Origin: a virus
Length of the DNA: 48,338 nucleotides
Direction: 5' to 3' (one strand)
Virus record (IMG/VR): IMGVR_UViG_3300020215_000063
Coordinates: 1-48,338 of that record
Each line of letters begins with the position of its first letter. Position 1 is the first letter of the stretch. Position numbers and translations under genes: made by a program. A model generated the notes under the pieces. That model was not told where the DNA came from and made no database searches. It was given only the letters and a program-made list of their open reading frames with translations. This document shows positions 1-8,540 of this stretch, one piece after another.

Positions 1-783
1 GAACCGGGCGGCCTCGGTTGAGATCCCCGAGAGGTCGAAGAGGACGATCCATTTGTTCTTGATGGCCTGCCTCCAGAAGTCGGTCATCCCGTGGTGCAAC
101 CACACCGACGGGGACTCGATGATCCGGAGCGCCCGCCAGGCCGGGCGGGTCTCCATCCAGTACTGGTTCGGGTTCTTCCCCCCGTTCTGGGGGAGGGACT
201 GCTCGATCATCCGGAACACCCGGACGGCATCCGCATCACTCGCGGTGTCGAGCATCCAGTGGTGCTCGCGGCTGTCGGGCTCGAACAGCTTGAGCATCAC
301 ATGCAGGGGCGGCTGCTCGGGGAGCGTCAGGAACACGCGGGTGGCCGCCTCGGCGTACTGCTTAATCCAGGGGTTCTGCTGCCCGTCTTTTTGGCCGCGC
401 TTCGCCCACACCGCTTGCAGGAACTCCTCCCCGATCCGCTCGATCTCGGTCTGCCGGTCGAGGCCCATGCCTGTGGGCGGGCGGACGAAGGGCCAGGGAA
501 GCGCCTTGTCCGTCATCGCGGCGACGTCGACGAACGTCCGCGACTGGTGGCCGTCCACCACCATCCAGCCCGCTGTATCCCTCACGGTGGTCCCGTGCAA
601 ATCGTAAAGGGCCAGGCAGGCCTTCCGTTCACGGGCCATGCGTCGGAAGCGGGCCTTGAGCCCTTCGGATTTACCCGTCCCCCGGTTTCCGATCACCAGC
701 CCGCAGGGGTACGCGGCGGCGTTCTGGACCGAGGACTTGGTCCGTGGCTTCGGGGTGCCGAACAGGTAGTTGAAGATCATCAT
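1..783 (-). CDS. HerA/VirD4-type ATPase, N-terminal part (continues at window end)
   Basis: This is the first 261 codons of a gene cut by the left edge. Near residue 32 it has a Walker A loop, GNRGTGKS, typical of P-loop DNA-pumping ATPases. The last visible strand, WIVLFDLSG, resembles the core sheet of coupling-protein ATPases. The reading frame ends exactly at base 1 and resumes in frame at base 48338, where a Walker B-like LHLVLEEAG lies 18 residues on; the joined product is about 495 residues. The start ATG (the first of two adjacent ATGs) overlaps the upstream stop as ATGA. The family moves or unwinds DNA (conjugative coupling proteins, HerA helicases). Which job it does here is not shown, and no relaxase is visible. 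FtsK-like segregation ATPase is an alternative. Confidence 0.8.
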   Translation of the reverse strand, partial: MMIFNYLFGTPKPRTKSSVQNAAAYPCGLVIGNRGTGKSEGLKARFRRMARERKACLALYDLHGTTVRDTAGWMVVDGHQSRTFVDVAAMTDKALPWPFVRPPTGMGLDRQTEIERIGEEFLQAVWAKRGQKDGQQNPWIKQYAEAATRVFLTLPEQPPLHVMLKLFEPDSREHHWMLDTASDADAVRVFRMIEQSLPQNGGKNPNQYWMETRPAWRALRIIESPSVWLHHGMTDFWRQAIKNKWIVLFDLSGISTEAARF

Positions 784-974
784 TCCTCCAAGGAAAGCAG
801 CAGGCGGCGGTACTCCTGCTCGCGGACCATCAAAGCAATCTCGTCCGCCTCGTCGCGCGACATCTCCCCGGCCGTGACTCGCTGGTCGAGTCCGGCTTTC
901 AGCTCGCGCATCGTCCGGTTGTACAGGTCGATCTTCTGGAGTTGCTGCCTGTGGCGGCGGGGCGAGCGCCACAT
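780..974 (-). CDS. Small charged hypothetical protein
   Basis: 64 residues, basic at the N terminus (MWRSPRRHRQQ) and then acidic and helical, with many Glu and Arg. It probably forms a helical hairpin or coiled coil. No family recognised. Its stop overlaps the ATPase start by 4 bp (ATGA), so the two are translationally coupled and may work together. Confidence 0.65.
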   Translation of the reverse strand: MWRSPRRHRQQLQKIDLYNRTMRELKAGLDQRVTAGEMSRDEADEIALMVREQEYRRLLLSLEE

Positions 975-1000
975 TGACCTTCAGTTTACCATGGTCCGTT

Positions 1001-1375
1001 TCATGGCTTCTCCTTGCGGAGAACCTTCTGCGCCTCCTCGATGAAGTGGGCGGCAGCCTGTGCCCGCAGCGCCTCCTCCTCGTCCGGGAGCAAGTGCATC
1101 GAGCCGATCAGTCGGTCCTGGCGGTGGTGCTCCCGTCGGAGGAGGAACATCCGCCAGGCCACGTCGAGCCCGAACCATTCGATGAAGCCCATCCCGAACT
1201 TCCTCCACAGCCACACCAGCAGGACGACAACGATGAACAGCTCAACCACGAGGAACGCGGGCTGCGCCTTCCTCAGCGCCTCCTGGTTGTAGCGCTCCTG
1301 CTGCTCCCGTTCGAGCTGGCGGACCGCCGCCCACTCGGCCTCGGTCATCGGTTTGTGGCTCTTCGCGGTGTTCAT
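1001..1375 (-). CDS. Single-pass membrane protein with charged tails
   Basis: 124 residues. A charged helix is followed by a strong membrane segment at about residues 40-60 (FLVVELFIVVVLLVWLW) and a charged C-terminal helix with many Arg, His and Glu. An in-frame ATG lies 21 bp upstream, but the chosen start has a GAGGA Shine-Dalgarno 8 nt before it. It sits just upstream of the ATPase gene pair, so a role as a membrane partner of that ATPase is possible but unproven. Confidence 0.6.
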   Translation of the reverse strand: MNTAKSHKPMTEAEWAAVRQLEREQQERYNQEALRKAQPAFLVVELFIVVVLLVWLWRKFGMGFIEWFGLDVAWRMFLLRREHHRQDRLIGSMHLLPDEEEALRAQAAAHFIEEAQKVLRKEKP

Positions 1376-1700
1376 GGCCAAGTCCTCGCGACGCATGATT
1401 ATAAGTAGGAGCGACTTAGGAGATTTGTGGAAAATGAACGATAGCGTGGGGGAGTGGTGTCCGGTCTCGGATGAGCGTCTGCGCTCGGGCCGCGCGAAAG
1501 CGTCTCGGGAGGGCGTTTTCTGAACGTGAGTACACTAAAAAAGAGTAAAAACGCGGGCCTGGAGTAGGTAAAAGTGTCTCGTAAACCAGGTGTCCTGCAA
1601 TTTTCGTCAACCAAAAAAAATAACTCGGCGATAAAATCCCCCACCTCGCGGCAGGGGTGCTTCTACCCGGTTGGGCAGAAGCTGGGTCTTCGGGTTCGCC
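1376..1700. other. Intergenic stretch without a convincing gene
   Basis: About 325 bases with A-rich runs that stand out from the GC-rich surroundings. Short open frames exist on the minus strand but have poor composition and no start signal. It probably holds control sequences for the minus-strand genes to its left. No clear -35/-10 pair was found. Confidence 0.4.
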
Positions 1701-1790
1701 TCACTTGCGGCGCATCTTGAGCACGATCCCCCGCCAGACGTAGACGGGGTTCCGCTTCACGGTGCGGGGCTTGCGCTTCTTCGGACGCAT
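1701..1790 (-). CDS. Very short, highly basic peptide
   Basis: 29 residues beginning MRPKKRKPRTVKRN, with about 12 Lys/Arg. A strong AAGGAG Shine-Dalgarno lies 6 nt before the ATG, which is the main argument that it is translated. It follows the DUF932 gene by 11 bp on the same strand. Such basic peptides often bind nucleic acid; no family is recognised. Confidence 0.5.
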   Translation of the reverse strand: MRPKKRKPRTVKRNPVYVWRGIVLKMRRK

Positions 1791-1801
1791 GTCGGACTCC
1801 T

Positions 1802-2551
1802 TCACGGGACGAGGGTCAGGGACGGGTCGGGGAGGATCAGGCCGTTGAGCCGGATCGTCTGGGCGACGAACGCTTGCGGGGCGGCGACGGCGCGCGGCTT
1901 CAGCACCTCGGTGAAGGCGTTGAAGAGCGACCAGGCCGTCCGGGGGCGGAAGTCTTCGTGCGGCGGCTCTTCCCAGGCCTCGCAGACCTTGGGCAGTTGC
2001 AGGGAGGAGATGATCCCCTTGCGGAACGCGGTCAGGATGACGTGGGACGCCTGGGAGGCGCTCAGCTCCATCTCGGCCATGCGGCGAATCCGTTCGCCTT
2101 CGGCTTCCTTGAACGACGTGAGGGAGGCGACCGCGTTGGAGATCGCGGTCCCGAAGGCCTTCATGCCGTTGATCGTGTGCTTCCGGCGGACGAGCAGTTC
2201 GGCCCTGAATGCGAGGTTGTCGCAGACAAAAACTCTGGAGCCGCAGGCCATACCGAGCGGGAACGACCGGTCCACGGAGTTGCGGACGCCGACCGTGAGG
2301 CCGACGCCCTGGGCGAGCGGGGTTTCGAGGTCGAGGACACCGAAGAACCGGGCATCCGAGCGGGCCAGGCCGTACTTCTCGGACTTGATCGTGTACCCGG
2401 CCCCGTGGAGGGTTTCCTTCACGGTGTCGAGCACCTTGACGTGACTGACGGGGTGCCAGCGGCCTTCCGGCGGCGGCGTTTTGCACTGCCTGAGTTCCTC
2501 CAGGGTGGCGAGCTTGCCACCGGCGTGGAGGATCAGCGTACCTGCGGACAT
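1802..2551 (-). CDS. DUF932-type phage/plasmid protein
   Basis: 249 residues. The middle region (VGVRNSVDRSFPLGMACGSRVFVCDNLAF) matches the style of DUF932 proteins, which are widespread on phages and plasmids but have no settled function. The start MSAGTL is chosen over an ATG 12 codons upstream because AAAGGA lies 7 nt before it. It belongs to the Shine-Dalgarno-using block that includes the ATPase rather than to the lysis genes to its right, from which a hairpin-rich gap separates it. Confidence 0.75.
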   Translation of the reverse strand: MSAGTLILHAGGKLATLEELRQCKTPPPEGRWHPVSHVKVLDTVKETLHGAGYTIKSEKYGLARSDARFFGVLDLETPLAQGVGLTVGVRNSVDRSFPLGMACGSRVFVCDNLAFRAELLVRRKHTINGMKAFGTAISNAVASLTSFKEAEGERIRRMAEMELSASQASHVILTAFRKGIISSLQLPKVCEAWEEPPHEDFRPRTAWSLFNAFTEVLKPRAVAAPQAFVAQTIRLNGLILPDPSLTLVP

Positions 2552-2597
2552 GACGCGGTCCTTTCGTAGTGGGGGCGATGGGGTCAAAGACCCGGGG

Positions 2598-2624
2598 CGA
2601 CACGGGGCGCAGTGCCTCGTGTCG
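2598..2624. terminator. Inverted repeat between lysis cassette and DUF932 gene
   Basis: The 7-bp arms CGACACG and CGTGTCG enclose a 13-base loop. A second small hairpin (GGGTC-AAA-GACCC) lies at 2581-2593. There is no T tract on either strand, so this may be a factor-dependent terminator, a processing site, or an operator for the DUF932 gene. Confidence 0.4.
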
Positions 2625-2659
2625 GGCCACAGTCTAGACCTGTTGAGAGTTTCGCGCGA

Positions 2660-2752
2660 TCAAGCCAGCGTGGAGATGCAGACCACGACGATGAGCGTGG
2701 CGAACACCTGGCAGGCGATGAGCCGCTGGTACGCGGTGGAGAAGCGGGGCAT
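2660..2752 (-). CDS. 30-residue membrane peptide after the holin
   Basis: Starts within the stop of the holin-like gene (TGATG, 1-nt overlap), so it is coupled. The sequence is a short polar start followed by a hydrophobic stretch (VFATLIVVVCISTLA) to the end. A small lysis accessory such as a holin regulator is a reasonable guess from position only. Confidence 0.5.
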   Translation of the reverse strand: MPRFSTAYQRLIACQVFATLIVVVCISTLA

Positions 2753-2928
2753 CAGCGGACCGAAACGGGTTCCGTGGTGTCGAGCCGCAGGATCATGTTT
2801 ATCGCGCCGAGGATCATGCCTTGGAGTTCGGCGGGGATAACGAACCCGAACTGGGCCTGCACGAAGAACGCGACAGCCGCGAGGAGGTTCACCCAGAGGG
2901 TGCGGGACTTGTAGAACTGCTTCGCCAT
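2752..2928 (-). CDS. Holin-like small membrane protein
   Basis: 58 residues: MAKQFYKSRTLWVNLLAAV, then two hydrophobic stretches separated by VIPAEL, ending LRLDTTEPVSVR. The layout (basic start, KSRTLWVN, one or two membrane segments, short polar tail) is common among phage holins, which let the endolysin reach the wall. It lies next to an M23 peptidase, as expected for a lysis cassette. The start follows a C/T-rich leader with no Shine-Dalgarno; an upstream in-frame ATG would add 25 unlikely residues. Confidence 0.7.
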   Translation of the reverse strand: MAKQFYKSRTLWVNLLAAVAFFVQAQFGFVIPAELQGMILGAINMILRLDTTEPVSVR

Positions 2929-2959
2929 GGGGCGTGTGGGGAAGTGAGTAGGGAGTATA

Positions 2960-3448
2960 TCAGCCGAGAGTGATACGCCTCCAAAAAAGGGTGTACTTGG
3001 CAATGTCGAGTGCCCCCTGGAAGCCGTTGTTCTTGTTCATCGTGTACCCGTCCTTGTCCGCAATCTTGTACGTCCAGTGCAGGTGAATCCCGGTCGAGTC
3101 CCCGGTGGTCCCCATGATCCCGATGGGATCGCCGGAGCCGACGTATTGACCATTCTGCACCAAGAAGGCAGAGAGGTGGGCGAGGGTGGACTTCCGGCGG
3201 TGGCCTTCGTTGTTGTAGGGGCGGCTCAGGATCTCCACGTACTTCCCGTATCCGACGTCTCCTTCGTCTTCGAGGCGGACATACCCCTCGTGCGGGGCGA
3301 ACACGTACACGTCCGTCCGGCCACGGATCAGCGGGGCGAAGTCGATGCCGTTGTGTCCCTTGTGGCCGTATTTCTTGTAGTAGCTCGGGCGATCACCAAA
3401 CTTCTGGGAGATGCGGGCGACGGCCTCTGGTTCGGGGGCGTAGAGCAT
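2960..3448 (-). CDS. M23 (LytM-type) peptidase, probable endolysin
   Basis: 162 residues. Zinc-site residues of M23 metallopeptidases are visible: H32 and D36 (GHNGIDF), LAHLS near residue 90, and the HxH motif in GIHLHW near residue 125. The family cuts peptide cross-links of peptidoglycan. There is no signal peptide, which fits release through the adjacent holin-like protein. Together with the lysozyme-like protein at 36.9 kb and the M23 domain on the large virion protein, it gives three separate wall-cutting enzymes in this genome. Confidence 0.85.
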   Translation of the reverse strand: MLYAPEPEAVARISQKFGDRPSYYKKYGHKGHNGIDFAPLIRGRTDVYVFAPHEGYVRLEDEGDVGYGKYVEILSRPYNNEGHRRKSTLAHLSAFLVQNGQYVGSGDPIGIMGTTGDSTGIHLHWTYKIADKDGYTMNKNNGFQGALDIAKYTLFWRRITLG

Positions 3449-3452
3449 GGGG

Positions 3453-3725
3453 CTAATTCCAATTGCAGCGGGATATCTGTTCCTCGGTCGTTGCGGAGTT
3501 CAGGCATTGAGCTTTGACGGTCCGGAAGATCCCCTCCAGCACCGTCTTGCTGTCGGTGGTGTCGGCGTAAAGCATCGGGATTATTCGGAGGCCTTCCATC
3601 AAGGGGGTGGCGACGACACCCGTCATCACGAGGACCAGGAACACCACGAGCGCCGCGAGGACTCCTTCCTTGCTGACAAGTTCTTTAATCCAGGAGAGAA
3701 GGCCGGTGGCGGGCGTGTCGGGCAT
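3453..3725 (-). CDS. Single-pass membrane protein in lysis region
   Basis: 90 residues: an amphipathic start (LLSWIKELVSKEGVL), one membrane segment (LAALVVFLVLVMTGVVATPL), then a polar domain with two Cys. The leader is C/T-rich (CTCTCCCTTC). Position between the fibres and the M23 peptidase suggests a second holin or an inner-membrane spanin-like protein; the sequence alone does not decide. Confidence 0.6.
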   Translation of the reverse strand: MPDTPATGLLSWIKELVSKEGVLAALVVFLVLVMTGVVATPLMEGLRIIPMLYADTTDSKTVLEGIFRTVKAQCLNSATTEEQISRCNWN

Positions 3726-3744
3726 ACCGAAGGGAGAGTATAGC

Positions 3745-4005
3745 TCAGGTAAGGGAAATCTCGGAGTCGACCTTCGCCCGCGCCGCTTCCACGGCAGTCC
3801 GTGAGGCGGCGTTCTCCTCGCTGGAGCGGACGCACTGCTTCAAGTAGTTGATGATGACCTGCTTCGCGAACTGGGCCTTGGTCTGGGGGTTCGACACCTC
3901 GTTGCCCTGCGCATCGCGGACAGTGTCCTGATACGCATTGCACTCGCAGACGGAGTTGATGACGCGGTTCTTGACGGAATCGGGGATCTCAATGGTGAGT
4001 TGCAT
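3745..4005 (-). CDS. Hypothetical protein downstream of the long fibre
   Basis: 86 residues: MQLTIEIPDSVKNRVINSV, then a helical, Gln/Lys/Glu-rich region (QTKAQFAKQVIINYLKQCV). The start resembles small ribbon-helix-helix or phage structural accessory proteins. It follows the fibre gene by 3 bp and could be a fibre chaperone by position only. Not recognised. Confidence 0.6.
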   Translation of the reverse strand: MQLTIEIPDSVKNRVINSVCECNAYQDTVRDAQGNEVSNPQTKAQFAKQVIINYLKQCVRSSEENAASRTAVEAARAKVDSEISLT

Positions 4006-4008
4006 GGG

Positions 4009-7000
4009 TTAGCGGGAAAGGCGGACAAAGACTTGGACGGAGCACTCGGACTTCTTCCAGGGCTTCCACCAGGGGTTGTTCTTCTTGCAGGGTTCCAGGG
4101 CGTAGCCAACCGACTGGTCGTTCTCCCCGGCCTTCATCCCGACACCCGGCGCGGAGGAGATGGTGATTTCGTCGCCTACGTTGATCTCCCCGTTCTCGGT
4201 GGTGACGTAGAGCGGGACGCGGCCGACGAGCGCGACCGGAACCTGTTCCTCCGCCGGAAACTGGGCACCATTGAATGCGCCGAGGTCCACGGACGGGGCG
4301 GTGGAGTAGATGCCGATGAGCTTGTCGCCCTTCACAGCCTTCTTAACGAAAACGGGGTTCTGAAGGTCGAGTGAGAGGAGCGTGGCGGCGGTTAGGGTCT
4401 TGTCCCGCGTCGGGTAGCGCTCGGCCACGTCGTACAGGGTCATCGCGGTGCTGGATGAGTAGACAACACCTTCCGTGTTGTTGTCCGTGTTGCAGTTCGC
4501 ATCCGAGCCGAAGCATCCGCCTCCGCCGGACACCTGGAGTCGGGAGTCGGCGTTGATCGTGCCGACACCCACCTCCCCACGGAAGTACACCTGCTGGTCA
4601 CTTCCACGGATCTCCATGTAGCTGTTGCCTCCCTGCTTGCCGATGGAGAACCCGCCGTTGGAGTCGTCGTGGGCGTTGATCTCGATGGCGGTTCCCGTGA
4701 CCATGGCCTGGGTCATAGACGAACAGTTGCGGCAGATGCCCCAGTTGTTGTCGTTGTTTCCGGCGAGCCAGAGGATCGCGCCGTTGTTGATGGAGACGCT
4801 CTGGGCGAAGTTCACGTTCCCACCGTTGCGGATGATGAAGTGGCGGCCGACACCGAACTCGTCGAGGTACCAGTAGTCGAGACCGGCGTCATACCCCGAG
4901 TCCCACTGCTTGTTGTCCGTGGTGTCGTGCAGACGCCAGATCGGGCTCGTGGCCCGGACTTCCAGACTCTGTTGAGGAGCGGTGGTGCCGATACCCACGC
5001 GGTTGTTCCCGGCATCGACTACGAATGTCGGACCGTCGATCACTGCACCCGTCTCCACAAGGAGAGCGCCGGACGAGGCGAGAAGGCGGTTTGCCTTGAG
5101 GGTCGAGCCGGAGAGCATCCCGGCCACCTCCAGTTCTCCCGCACCGGCAGCGACGAACCGGAGGTTGTTGGCTCCGAGCGTGATGCTCGTGGCTCCGTCC
5201 ACGTCGAGGGAGTCTTGCAATTCCGCGAAGTCGAGGGAGTTCCCCACCACCTCAGACTGACCGATCACGTCGCCGTCGATGGTCAGGTTCGAGGACCCGT
5301 CCGTGGTGATCTCTCCGAAGTCCGTGCTGACACTCAGGTCCGCCTTGTCGAGCGAGCCGTCGGTGATCGTGCCGTCCGCCTCCAGGTCCCCCGCCGCGGC
5401 GAAGTCCCCGGACTCGGGCACGTCGTCGTCGGTGCCGCATCCCGCACGGCCAGCGGCGTTCGTGTCCACGGTGTCACAGTTCACGAGGTTGTCGACGTTC
5501 AGCGTCGATCCGGAGAGGTTCGCGCGGACCTTCAAGGCACCGGTCATGGTGTCGCCGGAGGTGTTGACGAAACGCGCGTCCGCGCGGCTGGTCAGGTAGT
5601 AGAGGTTGCTCCCTTCCGCCAGGTCAGAGGTCGTGTTGTCGGACAAGTCGTCGGCCGTGTCCACGCCCACCCCGTCCACCCCACACACGAGCGCTCCCGC
5701 CGAGTTCGTCTCCAGGGCCGTGCAGGACCGGAAGATGCCGAAGTTGGCGGCCCCGTCCACCGTGAGCGTCGATCCCGACAGGCTGTTTCGTACTTTCAAA
5801 GCCCCGGTCATCGTGTCGCCCTGTTTGAGCACGTAGCGGGCGTCCGTCGCGGCCTGGTCGAAGCTCGCTCCTCCGGCGTCGTCCGCACCGCAGACGAGAG
5901 CCCCCGCGGAGTTGGTTTCGAGAGCCGTGCAAGACTTGAAGCTGCCAAAGGTCATGCCGCTGTCGACGTTCAAGGTGGTCCCGGAAAGGCTCCCCCGCGT
6001 TTTCAGGGCACCGGTCATCGTATCCCCGCTAATGTTCACGTACCGGGCGTCCGTGCGGGAGGAGAGGTAATACAGTCGGGAGCCTTCCGGTAGGTCGGAG
6101 GTCGAGCGGGTGCCGAGCCACGTCAGGGCGCGGGAGTCGTTGTGGTACTGGGTGTGGTCGTCGTCCGCGAGGCCCCCGAGGGAGCCGTGGTCCACGCCCG
6201 CAGGCAGGACTGCCGCCGAGATCGCAGCGCCCGCGTCGTTGTAGGTGAAGTCGATCGAGAGGGTGTCGGTCAGCGTCGCACCGGCCGAGTCCTGGGCACG
6301 CTCGTCAGTGAAGTAGAGGTTTCCGCTCTCGGAGAGGTCCGCCGTGGTGTTGTTCGACAGGTTGTCATCCGCGAGGGAGCCGTCGTTGTTCGTGAAGACG
6401 TTCGTCACGTCCGTGAGGAGGGTTTCCAGCTCCGCCTCGGTGTCCGCCTCGGTGTTCTTCAGGAAGATGGTGTCCAGGGAGCCGGTGGAGGTCCGCAAGT
6501 ACTGGCTGTCGAAGAAGGTCTTCAGGGAGCCGGTCGAGGAGACGAGCAACTGCGGGAAGAAGGCGGCCTTCAGTGCCCCCGTCGAGCTGAGGAGTGCCCC
6601 GTTGGGGTTGGTGGCGACGATGGTCAGCACGTTCCCGGTGCCGAAGGTCGAGGCGGCCCCTCCCGTGTCGTCCGTCCCGCAGGACAGCACCCCGGACGAG
6701 TTCGTCTCCAGGGCGGAGCACGAGGCGAGCCCCGCGAGCGTGAACGTGCCGTCGGCGGCGATCCGGAACCGCTCCGTGGGCGAGTACTGGCTGGCGCTGT
6801 CCTCCGTGCGGAACGCGATGAAGTTGCTGGACGGGGTGGAGTGCCCGGCCACGTCCATGTAGAACGCCCCGCCGCTCGCCAGCCCGAAGCCCGCCTCTTG
6901 CCCGGCACTCCCCGCGTGGAACACGGCCCCGGCGGACCCGATCTTCCCGACGGCGCTGATGTCGAGGAGCGATCCGTTGAGGCCCCAGGTGATGGACGAC

Positions 7001-7710
7001 CCGGGGGAGAGCGTCCCGATGCCGACTTCGTTCCCGGCGGCGTCCACGAAGAGCGTACCGGCATCGAAGGTGGCGTTCCCCCGGACCACCAGCACGCCGG
7101 AGGAAGTGAGGGTGTCTTGCGCGTGTATGGTGCGGCCGGACGCCGTCCCGACGACTTCCAGTCCGTCCCCGGCAGAGATCAGGAGCTTGCCCGTCATCGT
7201 GTCACCCGACGCATTCACGAACCGCGCGTTGTTCAGGGTGTCGAAGTAGGCCTTGAGTGCCCCGGTCGAGGTGCGGAGGTACTGGCCGTCCAGGTAGGTA
7301 CGGAGCGATCCGGTCGAGGAAGCGAGGAAGATCCCTCTAAACGTGTTGGCGAGCGCCCCCGTCGAGGTGGCGTTGTCCATCGCCTGCATCAGGGTGATCA
7401 CGTTCCCGGACCCGAAGTTCCCGGTCCCCCCTCCCGTCCCGCAGTTCCCAAAGGACATCATCCTTCCGCTCCCGCCGCCGGACTTCAGACAGTCACCCGC
7501 TGTTCCGAACGCGGTTGCTCCGGTGCCGACGCCAATGGCTCCATGAGTAGAAACCTCGAACAGCCGCTCCCCCTCGGGGTTCTCGATGCGGAGGGCGGGC
7601 TGGACGAACGCGAAGTAGCTCGCGGCGGCCGTGATGATCAGGCCGACACCGGCGAAGCCGCTGATGACGATCCGGTTGGAACGGCCTTTGGGGGCGTCTG
7701 TGATGCTCAT
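4009..7710 (-). CDS. Long repeat-rich tail fibre with N-terminal membrane segment
   Basis: 1233 residues. Residues ~14-36 are hydrophobic (VISGFAGVGLIITAAASYFAF), unusual for a fibre. The body holds many Ser/Thr/Gly-rich beta units of the kind seen in trimeric phage fibres: SGDTMTGALKV, SCTALETNSAGALVCG, VGIGT motifs and SGSTL. The C-terminal ~160 residues (from DVAERYPTRD on) form a distinct globular region, perhaps a trimerisation or chaperone domain. The gene overlaps the upstream collagen-like gene by 4 bp. Role: host binding. A surface adhesin is the alternative, given the membrane segment. Confidence 0.75.
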   Translation of the reverse strand: MSITDAPKGRSNRIVISGFAGVGLIITAAASYFAFVQPALRIENPEGERLFEVSTHGAIGVGTGATAFGTAGDCLKSGGGSGRMMSFGNCGTGGGTGNFGSGNVITLMQAMDNATSTGALANTFRGIFLASSTGSLRTYLDGQYLRTSTGALKAYFDTLNNARFVNASGDTMTGKLLISAGDGLEVVGTASGRTIHAQDTLTSSGVLVVRGNATFDAGTLFVDAAGNEVGIGTLSPGSSITWGLNGSLLDISAVGKIGSAGAVFHAGSAGQEAGFGLASGGAFYMDVAGHSTPSSNFIAFRTEDSASQYSPTERFRIAADGTFTLAGLASCSALETNSSGVLSCGTDDTGGAASTFGTGNVLTIVATNPNGALLSSTGALKAAFFPQLLVSSTGSLKTFFDSQYLRTSTGSLDTIFLKNTEADTEAELETLLTDVTNVFTNNDGSLADDNLSNNTTADLSESGNLYFTDERAQDSAGATLTDTLSIDFTYNDAGAAISAAVLPAGVDHGSLGGLADDDHTQYHNDSRALTWLGTRSTSDLPEGSRLYYLSSRTDARYVNISGDTMTGALKTRGSLSGTTLNVDSGMTFGSFKSCTALETNSAGALVCGADDAGGASFDQAATDARYVLKQGDTMTGALKVRNSLSGSTLTVDGAANFGIFRSCTALETNSAGALVCGVDGVGVDTADDLSDNTTSDLAEGSNLYYLTSRADARFVNTSGDTMTGALKVRANLSGSTLNVDNLVNCDTVDTNAAGRAGCGTDDDVPESGDFAAAGDLEADGTITDGSLDKADLSVSTDFGEITTDGSSNLTIDGDVIGQSEVVGNSLDFAELQDSLDVDGATSITLGANNLRFVAAGAGELEVAGMLSGSTLKANRLLASSGALLVETGAVIDGPTFVVDAGNNRVGIGTTAPQQSLEVRATSPIWRLHDTTDNKQWDSGYDAGLDYWYLDEFGVGRHFIIRNGGNVNFAQSVSINNGAILWLAGNNDNNWGICRNCSSMTQAMVTGTAIEINAHDDSNGGFSIGKQGGNSYMEIRGSDQQVYFRGEVGVGTINADSRLQVSGGGGCFGSDANCNTDNNTEGVVYSSSTAMTLYDVAERYPTRDKTLTAATLLSLDLQNPVFVKKAVKGDKLIGIYSTAPSVDLGAFNGAQFPAEEQVPVALVGRVPLYVTTENGEINVGDEITISSAPGVGMKAGENDQSVGYALEPCKKNNPWWKPWKKSECSVQVFVRLSR
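5440..6110 (-). repeat. Internal repeats in the long fibre gene
   Basis: Several ~75-85 codon units follow one another, each with an ADARYV/ADARFV element, then SGDTMTGALK, SLSGSTLxVD, SCTALETNSAGALVCG and an Asp-rich linker. A fourth, more diverged copy of the SGDTMTG block lies near 7190. The copies differ enough in DNA to suggest old duplications kept under protein-level selection. Confidence 0.7.
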
Positions 7711-8540
7711 GCGTGCTTGAGGAACCAGTTACCGTTGTGGGCGTACACCTCACGCCCGGAGCCCCGGTTGGGGAGGCTGTCGCTGAGTTCAAATTCCCAC
7801 GTCTCCGCACCCGTGAGCGCCACCGTGACTGCGTTCTCCGAGTCGTCCACGCGCTTGATGTAGTGGCTGTTTCCCTCCTGCCCCTGGGCCGAGTAGAAGG
7901 TCAGGGTGATGTCTCCCGCCGAGGCGTCGATGTGAATCACGTCGTCGAGCGGGTCGATGGTCTGGGAGGAGGTCACGTCCTTGATCTGCCGCCGCTTCGT
8001 GGAGGACGATCCGCCCCTGGCGAAGTACGGCACCGCCTGTTGCTTGGGGAGATCGGTGCAGACGATCTTGCCGTCCCGCACCTGGAAGATCTTCCCGTCC
8101 GCAACAGTTGACTCGTCAAGCGTCAGGGTGCCGAGCTGCTTCGGATCGTGCAGGAGCGTGTGGTCGAACTGCTTCTCGTGGGCCTGGAGGAACTCGCGGC
8201 ACAGCCCACGAAGCTCGTCCATGTCCACCTCGCCGTCGATCCCGTCCCTGCCGTCCTTCCCGTCCCGGCCGTCTACGCCATCACGTCCGTCCTTCCCGTC
8301 CTTACCGTTCTTGCCGTCTTTCCCCGGCAACCCACGCAAGCCCATCGGGCCGGGGTCTCCCCGGTCGCCCTTGTTGGACATCTCCTCGATCTTCCTGACC
8401 AGTGCCAGGAGCGCGGACGCTTCCGACGGGGCGACGGGCGTTTCGGCTACGATCTTCCTCTGACGAGCCGTCTGTGCGGCCATGTCGTTGATCGCACGCA
8501 GAGCGGCAAGGAGCCGTTTCTTTTTCTCGGGAGTGAGCAT
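7707..8540 (-). CDS. Collagen-like fibre protein
   Basis: 277 residues. An N-terminal helical stretch (residues 1-75) is followed by about 15 Gly-X-Y triplets (GDRGDPGPMGLRGLPGKDGK and on), an acidic helix, and a beta-rich C-terminal domain with IDPLDDVIHIDAS. Phage collagen-like proteins form trimeric fibres. Start M (LTPEKKKR) is chosen because it overlaps the preceding stop (TGATG). It is coupled to the long fibre that follows and is probably part of the same appendage. Confidence 0.8.
   Translation of the reverse strand: MLTPEKKKRLLAALRAINDMAAQTARQRKIVAETPVAPSEASALLALVRKIEEMSNKGDRGDPGPMGLRGLPGKDGKNGKDGKDGRDGVDGRDGKDGRDGIDGEVDMDELRGLCREFLQAHEKQFDHTLLHDPKQLGTLTLDESTVADGKIFQVRDGKIVCTDLPKQQAVPYFARGGSSSTKRRQIKDVTSSQTIDPLDDVIHIDASAGDITLTFYSAQGQEGNSHYIKRVDDSENAVTVALTGAETWEFELSDSLPNRGSGREVYAHNGNWFLKHA

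Noticed and set aside
1399-1644. Minus-strand frames of 64-81 residues
   Set aside because: Composition unlike the neighbours, no Shine-Dalgarno and no C/T leader; treated as intergenic.
1671-1700. A second att core near 1.67 kb (GGGCAG next to a CCCGGTT-like string)
   Set aside because: Only short words match tRNA-Phe, without the T arm or acceptor end; with a circular genome a second core is not expected.
4669-6093. Long plus-strand frame (474 residues) opposite the fibre gene, and similar frames at 6142-7863 and 10416-12218
   Set aside because: These mirror the codon bias of the real minus-strand genes and repeat its units; no credible domain or start site.
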